Below the pieces are notes generated by a model that saw only the letters and a list, made by a program, of their open reading frames with translations, had not been told where the DNA came from and made no database searches. Positions 57,990 through 64,000 of a DNA stretch of 64,000 bases are shown here, in pieces. Every line of letters begins with the position of its first letter. Position 1 is the first letter of the stretch. Source of the DNA: a bacterium (GTDB lineage Bacteria > Bacillota > Bacilli > Lactobacillales > Streptococcaceae); NCBI GenBank assembly GCA_905221085.1, contig CAJNBT010000004.1:80841-144840 (forward strand), given 5' to 3'. The translations under genes were made by a program, and so were the position numbers.

Positions 57990-58390
57990 TAACTAATACC
58001 AGCTCTCATTCTTGCTTCTTTTAGTTCTTGCTTACGGTAACTACGAGGGAGAAAAGCACGAATTTCATCTTCATTAAAACCGATTTGCATGCGTTTGGCA
58101 TCAATAATAATTGGACGACGCAAAAGACTAGGATACTGCTCAATCAAATGAAGCAATTCCGATACCGAAATACTCTCTACATCAATATCCAATTTTTGAA
58201 AAATTTTTGAACGAGTTGAAATGATGTCATCAGTACCATTTTCGGTCAAGGAAAGGATGTGTTGCAATTCTTTTCTTGTTAAAGGACTGGTCATAATATT
58301 GTGTTCCACAAAGGGAACCTTATGTTTTTCTAACCAGGCCTTAGCCTTACGACATGATGTACAGCTCGGTGATAGAAATAGTGTAATCAT
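57989..58390 (-). CDS. spx: Spx/ArsC-family regulator
   Basis: Spx-type protein of 133 residues that binds RNA polymerase alpha subunit under redox stress. N-terminal [22 protein letters not shown] with the redox Cys-x-x-Cys at residues 10-13, and conserved [26 protein letters not shown]. Streptococci carry several Spx paralogues; this is one, exact name uncertain. First gene of the run towards rsmF. Confidence 0.85.
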
Positions 58391-58611
58391 GCTTTTCTCT
58401 TCTTATCTATACTTTGCTACTTCTATTATACAAAAAAATAAAGCGCTTGACTAGCGATTTTTAAAAAAAAGCCTATTTTTCAAGAAAAATAGACTGTTCG
58501 CGAACGATTGACACAATTGGATTTGGTTAATTCACTCTTAACAATGATTTTAAATGACATACAATTTTATATATACAAATTAAAAACATCTTTTTAAAAA
58601 CATCTTTCTTT
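58391..58611. other. Intergenic region with hairpin
   Basis: About 220 bp. CTATTTTT-CAAG-AAAAATAG (about 58472-58491) is a perfect stem-loop, beside the GTTCGCGAAC palindrome (58497-58506). AAAAACATCTTT is repeated near 58585. Possible terminator for the TIGR01906 unit and promoter region of spx (TATAAT near 58428); no gene seen. Confidence 0.45.
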
Positions 58612-59229
58612 TTACTTCCTACGACTTTTCAGGTACAGAAAACCAAAGAAGCTTTCATAGAGGGCGAAAAAGAGGAGGAAGGCATGAAGGAAGAAGGTCT
58701 CTGGCAAAATCAGAATCACTGGATCCTTGGCTGGATCAAAAAGCCAGGTATCATCTCCCACAAAGAGAATTTGATGGAAAAGAGTAAAGAATTGGTCAAA
58801 ACCAATCAAAACTCCCCCAAGACCAATCAGTACAGGCAAGACTACTAGAGTCAAAAGCCCCTTACTGAATAAAGATAAAAAGCCCTTTTTCACAATCCCT
58901 TTGACAAAGAAATAGAAACTTGGAAGTGTCACTAGAGCTACTAGCTGAACCAGGTGAAAGAGGTTCTTGACCACTGCAAAATGGTGTAGCCCAGCCGCTG
59001 ACGAACGAAAATCTGGCATCTCTAGGGCCTGACTAAAAGGATTGGTCAGATAATTCATCAATATATGAAAGTTGTACTGAATGGTTTCTGGTTTTAGATA
59101 AACTCGATCCGTCAAACTGAACCACTTGATTTCCAGCGGATAAAAAATCCAAACCAGATAGATGGTTAGCAGGATAGAAAGAGAGAGGAGAAAGAGCATA
59201 GAGGCCCAAAAGGTTAATTTAGTTTTCAT
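58612..59229 (-). CDS. TIGR01906-type integral membrane protein
   Basis: 205-residue membrane protein from the ATG at 59227-59229 ([21 protein letters not shown]). Four hydrophobic helices and a conserved extracellular half: [39 protein letters not shown]-like motif, and [38 protein letters not shown]. Function unknown. It overlaps the HAD phosphatase by 11 nt. Confidence 0.85.
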   Translation of the reverse strand: MKTKLTFWASMLFLLSLSILLTIYLVWIFYPLEIKWFSLTDRVYLKPETIQYNFHILMNYLTNPFSQALEMPDFRSSAAGLHHFAVVKNLFHLVQLVALVTLPSFYFFVKGIVKKGFLSLFSKGLLTLVVLPVLIGLGGVLIGFDQFFTLFHQILFVGDDTWLFDPAKDPVILILPETFFLHAFLLFFALYESFFGFLYLKSRRK

Positions 59230-59992
59230 CAAAGTTCCACTCCGCAAGGCTAGAAACCACATGAGTCGGTGCGATTGGCAGGTCTGCCACTTCTTCTGCC
59301 TTTGTAAAACCTGTCGTCACCAAGAGCGTTGGAATGCCATTGTCAATCCCTGCTCGAATATCAGTTAAATAGTTGTCCCCAACCATGATTAACTCTTCAC
59401 GTTCCAAACCTAAGTGCTCAACTGCCTTGTCCATAATGATGGCATTTGGTTTCCCGATATAAACAGGCTTCACTCGTGTTGCTACTTCAAGAAGCGTAAT
59501 CAGTGAACCAGCACCTGGCAAAAGTCCTCGTTCTGTCGGGATGTTGAGATCAGGGTTGGTTCCGATAAAGTGAGCACCTTTTTGGATAGCCAGAGTTGCT
59601 GTGGCAAATTTTTCATAGTCGACTTGCCAGTCCAGACCTACTACCACATAGGCAGGATTTTCCTTGTCTTCCACATAACCAGCCGCCTTGATGGCTTCCT
59701 TGAGACCTGCTTCTCCGATGACATAGACTGTCTTTTCCAGTCCCAAGTCATTCATATAGTCGATGGTGGCCAAAGTCGCTGTGTAGACAGTCGATAGGGG
59801 CGTATCGATATTAAAATTCTGAGCCAACATCTCTTGAACACTCTCTGGAGTGCGGGTTGTATTGTTAGTCACAAAGAGATAGGGAATGTCTCGCTTTTGC
59901 AATTCATGAACAAAAGCCTCTCCTGCTGGAATTTTATCTTTCCCCTTATAAATAGTTCCGTCTAGATCAATTAAATAGCCTTTATATTTCAT
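59219..59992 (-). CDS. HAD-superfamily phosphatase, NagD-like (TIGR01457)
   Basis: Cytoplasmic HAD-IIA phosphatase, 257 residues. Motif [13 protein letters not shown] with nucleophile Asp, motif [11 protein letters not shown], and motif [20 protein letters not shown]. Probable sugar or nucleotide phosphate hydrolase; substrate not decided by sequence. Overlaps the thioesterase stop by 11 nt. Confidence 0.9.
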   Translation of the reverse strand: MKYKGYLIDLDGTIYKGKDKIPAGEAFVHELQKRDIPYLFVTNNTTRTPESVQEMLAQNFNIDTPLSTVYTATLATIDYMNDLGLEKTVYVIGEAGLKEAIKAAGYVEDKENPAYVVVGLDWQVDYEKFATATLAIQKGAHFIGTNPDLNIPTERGLLPGAGSLITLLEVATRVKPVYIGKPNAIIMDKAVEHLGLEREELIMVGDNYLTDIRAGIDNGIPTLLVTTGFTKAEEVADLPIAPTHVVSSLAEWNFDEN

Positions 59993-60737
59993 ACTTTTCC
60001 TCTAAACTTTTTATTTCTTGCCAAGTGATGATGGCTTGAGCATTGGTCGCACCGTCGCTTGTAATCTCATGCTTGCTTTTCAGTCCAGTCCTCTCAACAG
60101 CCGATGTAATCACCCCACCTGGTCGAACTTCCTTGACATACTTGAGGTTGATTTTCTTGGGAATATATTGGGTCAAAAAATCCGCTCCCATGACCTCAAA
60201 AATCCAGTCCAAGTATTTACTGTTATTTACATGGCCATTCATATCCAAATCGTAAAAACGAACATGGTAATCCTTGCTGATTGGATTTTCCAAACTTTGA
60301 TATTTAGGTCCTCGAAGCAATCTTTTGGAAAACTCAGATTGGTAAGGACCCACAATCTCAGGTTCAACAGCATGGACTTTTCGACTGTCTCGGTCCATGA
60401 GAACAAAGGTAGTCATCATGTGGATAAGATCCTGCCCCGCTTCATCATAAATGGTAAAGCGACGGTAGCAAAAAAGTCTATTGTAGCTCAAAGCTTCTGT
60501 TTCGATGGTAATTTCTTCCCCAAAAAGAGGTAAACGAATCACCTCAATATCATAGCCGGCAATGATCCAAACTAAATTATAGTTTTCTAAAATAGTCTTA
60601 TCACCGACCCCTAGTTCAATAGACTGCATCCCTGAAACTTGTAGGGATAGCAAAACCACATCTGGAAGTTTAATATGACCGTTCATATCAGCCATATCAA
60701 ACGGAATTTTCATTTTCATTTGATAAGTTAAGCCCAT
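59982..60737 (-). CDS. Acyl-ACP thioesterase
   Basis: Hydrolyses acyl-ACP to release fatty acid. 251 residues as a double hot-dog fold: [25 protein letters not shown] in the first and [21 protein letters not shown] in the second, with catalytic Asn/His of the FatA/FatB family. 4 nt after hemW, in the hemW-thioesterase-HAD-membrane protein operon. Confidence 0.9.
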   Translation of the reverse strand: MGLTYQMKMKIPFDMADMNGHIKLPDVVLLSLQVSGMQSIELGVGDKTILENYNLVWIIAGYDIEVIRLPLFGEEITIETEALSYNRLFCYRRFTIYDEAGQDLIHMMTTFVLMDRDSRKVHAVEPEIVGPYQSEFSKRLLRGPKYQSLENPISKDYHVRFYDLDMNGHVNNSKYLDWIFEVMGADFLTQYIPKKINLKYVKEVRPGGVITSAVERTGLKSKHEITSDGATNAQAIITWQEIKSLEEKYEI

Positions 60738-60741
60738 GATC

Positions 60742-61872
60742 CTACTCCAAAATAAATCGTTCTGCTACGGTGTCTCCCAAAAAGAGACCTCTCTTTGTCA
60801 TGCGAACTCGGTCACCCTCTATTTGCATGAGACCCTGTTGAACCAAGTCTCTGACAGCTTCTCCATAAAGTCCATCGAAAGACCGTCCAAATTTTTCTTC
60901 AAATCGCGCCATCGAGACCCCTGATTTCTTGCGGAGTCCCAAGAACATTTCTTCTTCCATTTGCTCTTTTTGGCTCAGGTGTTCTTCTGTAATGCGAGCA
61001 TTGCCTTCCTCAACTGCACTCAGATAATGACGAATAGGACCATGATTTTTATAGCGCACTCCATTGACATAACCCGATGCCCCAGCACCAATGCCATAGT
61101 ATTCAGCATTGTCCCAGTACATGAGATTGTGGCGACTTTCAAAACCAGGTTTGGAGAAATTAGAAATCTCATAATGTTCAAAACCTGCTTTCTCAAGCTC
61201 TGCGATGATGTACTCAAACATCTCCGCTTCTAGTTCCTCCTTAGGCAGAGGCAATTTCCCACGTCGCATCCGGTTCATAAAGACAGTATGGTTTTCTAAA
61301 ATCAAACTATACAAACTCATGTGGGGAATATCTAGACCAATGGCCTTAGCCACATTTTCCTTGACTTGGTCCATAGTCTGACCAGGTAGCGCATAAATCA
61401 AATCAATAGAGATATTGTCAAAACCAGCCAGTTTCAGACGGTCGATGTTTTCATAAATATCCTTCTCCAAATGACTGCGCCCAATCTTTTTCAGCATCTT
61501 GTCATCAAAGGTTTGCACACCTAACGAAACACGATTGACAGCTGAGTTTTTCAAAACCGCAATCTTATCCGCGTCCAAGTCGCCTGGATTGGCTTCAATG
61601 GTCAACTCCTCCAAGGCAGACAAGTCCAAGTTTTTAGTCAAGCCATCTAGCAATACTTCCAGTTGTGGAGCCGACAGGGCTGTCGGTGTCCCTCCACCGA
61701 TATAGAGGGTTCGCAACTTTTGAATATCATAAGAACGAAACTCTTCCAGCAGATGCTCCAAATAGCTATCTACCGGCTGATTTTTGATAAAAACCTTTGA
61801 AAAGTCACAATAATAACAAATCTGGGTACAAAATGGGATGTGCACATAGGCTGACGTTGGTTTGTTCTGCAT
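60742..61872 (-). CDS. hemW: Heme chaperone HemW-like radical-SAM protein
   Basis: Radical-SAM protein, 376 residues from the ATG at 61870-61872 (MQNKPTSAYVHIPFC), close to a -10-like TATAAT. CTQICYYCDFSKVF carries the cluster cysteines plus the extra Cys; LYIGGGTPTALS and NRVSLGVQTFDDKMLKKIGRSH are typical. The first gene of its operon. In a heme-lacking streptococcus its role is uncertain; older annotations call it HemN. Confidence 0.92.
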   Translation of the reverse strand: MQNKPTSAYVHIPFCTQICYYCDFSKVFIKNQPVDSYLEHLLEEFRSYDIQKLRTLYIGGGTPTALSAPQLEVLLDGLTKNLDLSALEELTIEANPGDLDADKIAVLKNSAVNRVSLGVQTFDDKMLKKIGRSHLEKDIYENIDRLKLAGFDNISIDLIYALPGQTMDQVKENVAKAIGLDIPHMSLYSLILENHTVFMNRMRRGKLPLPKEELEAEMFEYIIAELEKAGFEHYEISNFSKPGFESRHNLMYWDNAEYYGIGAGASGYVNGVRYKNHGPIRHYLSAVEEGNARITEEHLSQKEQMEEEMFLGLRKKSGVSMARFEEKFGRSFDGLYGEAVRDLVQQGLMQIEGDRVRMTKRGLFLGDTVAERFILE

Positions 61873-61889
61873 AGTCTTATTATACCACA

Positions 61890-61945
61890 AAAAGCGAACA
61901 ATACTTAGAATTCCGTTTAACAAAATCCTAGCATTGTTCGCTTTC
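61890..61945 (-). terminator. Terminator of the LPXTG protein gene
   Basis: AAAGCGAACAAT and ATTGTTCGCTTT arms with about a 30-nt loop, ending TTTTT on the minus strand, about 100 bp after the LPXTG stop. A hemW TATAAT lies just beyond it. Confidence 0.75.
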
Positions 61946-62046
61946 TTTATCTAATCATTCTTTTTATTTTATGACTAACACGATTCCCAGAACAAATCTA
62001 GTTTGCCATAAAATACAACAGAATGAATGTTCATCTGACTAAATTT

Positions 62047-64000
62047 TTAGTCTTCTTTTTTCTTGCGAGCTACAAGTCCAAATCCACTCAATAGTCCAAG
62101 AAGTCCTAGAGATGCAAGAGTCGCATTTGATTCTGTTCCTGTATTTGGCAATACATTTTGAGAATCATTTGATTTAGCTCCACTATCCATAGTAGTCTTA
62201 GTATCTACCTGATCTGCATTCGGAGTAGCTGGTGTTGGTGCAGGTACATCTTGACCAGAACCTCCATTAGTATCAGGTTTGGCTGGCGTATCAGGTGTCA
62301 CTGGCGCAACTGGATTTGTATCTGCTGGTGTTGCTGGTGTGACTTTACCTGGTGTTACTACATTTGGAACTTCTACAGCTGGTTGACCTGGTTCAGTAAT
62401 CTTAGCTGTACCTGGGACATCTTTCTTAGGAAGTTTGTCATTTGGTACTTTACCTTTACCATCTTGACCGATTTCAACTGTGATTGGACCATTTTCACCT
62501 GGGATTTCTACCGTAGTTCCTGGTGGGTATGTTGATCCATCTGGTTTCTTAGGTGTTACTGTAACGTCACCTGTCTTAGGATCTTGTTCCAACTCTACTG
62601 TTGGTGTCTTTTGAGCTGGTGTTTCTGGTGTTACCTTAGCTGGTGTTTCAAATGGAACTTCAACTGTTGGTTGACCTGGTTCTGTAATCTTAGCTGTTCC
62701 TGGTACTTTACCGTCTGGTAAGTCACTGTTTGGTACTTTACCTTTACCGTCTTCACCGATTGTTACAGTAATTGGTTTTCCATCTTTACCTGGGATTTCT
62801 ACCTTAGTTCCTGGTTTGTATGTTGAGCCATCTGGTTTCTTAGGTGTTATCGTAACGTCACCTGTCTTAGGATCTTGTTCAACATCTACTGTTGGTGTCT
62901 TTTGAGCTGGTGTTGTTACATCCACTGGTTGTGATGGTTTCTTATTAGGTTCTGTTACTTTACCTGTACCTGGGACATCTTTCTTAGGAAGTTTGTCATT
63001 TGGTACTTCACCTGAACCATTGTCACCAATTTCAACTGTGATTGTTGTTCCATTTTCTCCTGGAATTTCTACCTTAGTTCCTGGTGGGTATGGTTTTCCA
63101 TCTGGTTTCTTAGGCGTTACAATCGCATCTCCATTTGGTTTACGATCAATTTCAATCTTACCTGGTTTTTCAGTTTCTGGTGTTTCTGGTGTTACCTTAG
63201 CTGGTGTTTCAAATGGAACTTCAACTGTTGGTTGACCTGGTTCTGTAATCTTAGCTGTTCCTGGTACTTTACCGTCTGGTAAGTCACTGTTTGGTACTTT
63301 ACCTTTACCGTCTTCACCGATTGTTACAGTAATTGGTTTTCCATCTTTACCTGGGATTTCTACCTTAGTTCCTGGTTTGTATGTTGAGCCATCTGGTTTC
63401 TTAGGTGTTATCGTAACGTCACCTGTCTTAGGATCTTGTTCAACATCTACTGTTGGTGTCTTTTGAGCTGGTGTTGTTACATCCACTGGTTGTGATGGTT
63501 TCTTATTAGGTTCTGTTACTTTACCTGTACCTGGGACATCTTTCTTAGGAAGTTTGTCATTTGGTACTTCACCTGAACCATTGTCACCAATTTCAACTGT
63601 GATTGTTGTTCCATTTTCTCCTGGAATTTCTACCTTAGTTCCTGGTGGGTATGGTTTTCCATCTGGTTTCTTAGGCGTTACAATCGCATCTCCATTTGGT
63701 TTACGATCAATTTCAATCTTACCTGGTTTTTCAGTTTGAGGTCCATTTGGATCTACTACCTTAACAGTTACTGGAACTTCATCCTTAGAACCATCTGGGT
63801 AAGTAACAACGACTGTTGTAGGCTTATCACCTGGTGTGGCAGTGTCTACTGGAGTCTTGTATTCAACTGTACTTCCTTTTGGAAGATCGTCTACATTACC
63901 AATTGATTTCTTAGGATCTGGAGTTTCACCTACATTAACACTTTGGTCTTTAGGTGTTGGATTGTTCTTATCTGCATCTGTACGTGGATCTACTACCTTA
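62047..64000 (-). CDS. LPXTG-anchored repeat surface protein (5' end outside window)
   Basis: Cell-wall protein; at least 651 residues visible, with an open frame to the right edge (ATG inside it is not the start). From the N-terminal side there is a Rib-like domain (GNVDDLPKGSTVEYKTPV, VTYPDGSKDEVPVTVKVVDP), then five related repeats of about 88-98 residues sharing TPKKPDG, PGTKVEIPG and KVPGTAKITEPG-like segments. A Pro/Thr-rich region and the sorting signal LPNTG, a hydrophobic stretch and RKKKED tail follow. Sortase A anchoring is clear; host ligand unknown. Two of the repeats are an exact 561-bp tandem copy. Confidence 0.92.
   Translation of the reverse strand, partial: KVVDPRTDADKNNPTPKDQSVNVGETPDPKKSIGNVDDLPKGSTVEYKTPVDTATPGDKPTTVVVTYPDGSKDEVPVTVKVVDPNGPQTEKPGKIEIDRKPNGDAIVTPKKPDGKPYPPGTKVEIPGENGTTITVEIGDNGSGEVPNDKLPKKDVPGTGKVTEPNKKPSQPVDVTTPAQKTPTVDVEQDPKTGDVTITPKKPDGSTYKPGTKVEIPGKDGKPITVTIGEDGKGKVPNSDLPDGKVPGTAKITEPGQPTVEVPFETPAKVTPETPETEKPGKIEIDRKPNGDAIVTPKKPDGKPYPPGTKVEIPGENGTTITVEIGDNGSGEVPNDKLPKKDVPGTGKVTEPNKKPSQPVDVTTPAQKTPTVDVEQDPKTGDVTITPKKPDGSTYKPGTKVEIPGKDGKPITVTIGEDGKGKVPNSDLPDGKVPGTAKITEPGQPTVEVPFETPAKVTPETPAQKTPTVELEQDPKTGDVTVTPKKPDGSTYPPGTTVEIPGENGPITVEIGQDGKGKVPNDKLPKKDVPGTAKITEPGQPAVEVPNVVTPGKVTPATPADTNPVAPVTPDTPAKPDTNGGSGQDVPAPTPATPNADQVDTKTTMDSGAKSNDSQNVLPNTGTESNATLASLGLLGLLSGFGLVARKKKED
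62616..63737 (-). repeat. Perfect tandem duplication of 561 bp inside the LPXTG gene
   Basis: The segments 62616-63176 and 63177-63737 are adjacent and identical as far as compared base by base, each 187 codons and in-frame. Each unit comprises one pair of repeat modules (KIEIDRKPNGD-type and TVDVEQDPKTGD-type). The related module at 62380-62615 differs in many positions. Confidence 0.88.

Noticed and set aside
62251..62535. Plus-strand frame rich in Cys and Trp opposite the LPXTG gene
   Set aside because: Antisense to the repeat region; composition arises from the complementary Pro/Thr codons.
63177..63737. Tandem repeats in the LPXTG gene considered as CRISPR or satellite DNA
   Set aside because: The 561-bp unit is coding and in-frame, with no spacer structure.

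Overview
The window looks like a chromosomal segment of a mitis-group Streptococcus (S. mitis or a close relative of S. pneumoniae). The evidence is: low-G+C coding sequence; two BOX repeats with the pneumococcal boxA/boxB/boxC architecture; an SMK-type leader before metK; MecA, PotABCD, a duplicated PstB and a MsrA-MsrB fusion of streptococcal type; and an LPXTG adhesin carrying a Rib-like domain. Local gene orders match pneumococcal blocks as I remember them. However, the blocks are joined differently: pyrD is next to gdhA, and metK sits between a glycan cluster and the pot genes. A mitis-group species other than typical S. pneumoniae is therefore most likely. No tRNA, rRNA or CRISPR array was seen. 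Most genes lie on the minus strand.

Layout. 1-4.3 kb: the 5' part of a MacA/HlyD-type efflux adaptor, glutathione reductase, BioY, a YdbC-like ssDNA-binding protein and two small proteins. 4.3-9.5 kb: trmD-rimM, then an accessory insert (two alpha/beta hydrolases and a DMT exporter), then khpA-rpsP. 9.5-18.9 kb: gene remnants, a membrane protein with its own XRE repressor, the PpiA/SlrA lipoprotein, an ABC-F ATPase, VanZ-like protein, rlmN, yutD, sodA, a BOX element, holA and pyrD. 19-25 kb: gdhA, an autoregulated TetR/oxidoreductase operon, rplJ-rplL with its leader, an amidohydrolase and a second BOX. 25-33 kb: a heterodimeric ABC exporter, msrAB, hom-thrB and mecA. 33-38.5 kb: a five-gene glycan cluster (Wzz-like, Wzy-like, two glycosyltransferases, LicD). 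38.5-41.6 kb: metK flanked by two IS remnants. 41.6-46.5 kb: murB-potABCD. 46.6-50.4 kb: a YhfC-type membrane protease, acetolactate decarboxylase divergent from a MocR regulator, and an amino-acid binding lipoprotein. 50.5-58.4 kb: the pst-phoU operon, rsmF, an IMPase-family protein, UPF0223 and an Spx-like protein. 58.6-61.9 kb: the hemW, thioesterase, HAD phosphatase and membrane protein operon. 62.0-64.0 kb: the 3' part of a large LPXTG surface protein with an exact 561-bp tandem duplication.

Most genes are housekeeping: translation and RNA modification, redox defence (Gor, SodA, MsrAB), phosphate, polyamine and biotin uptake, and amino-acid metabolism. The most unusual items are: the metK SMK riboswitch, whose 3' core is duplicated around about 145 bp of extra sequence; the unlinked Wzz/Wzy/LicD glycan locus; the perfect tandem duplication in the adhesin; a possible leaderless 42-codon ORF before pstS; and a PstB whose H-loop histidine is arginine.
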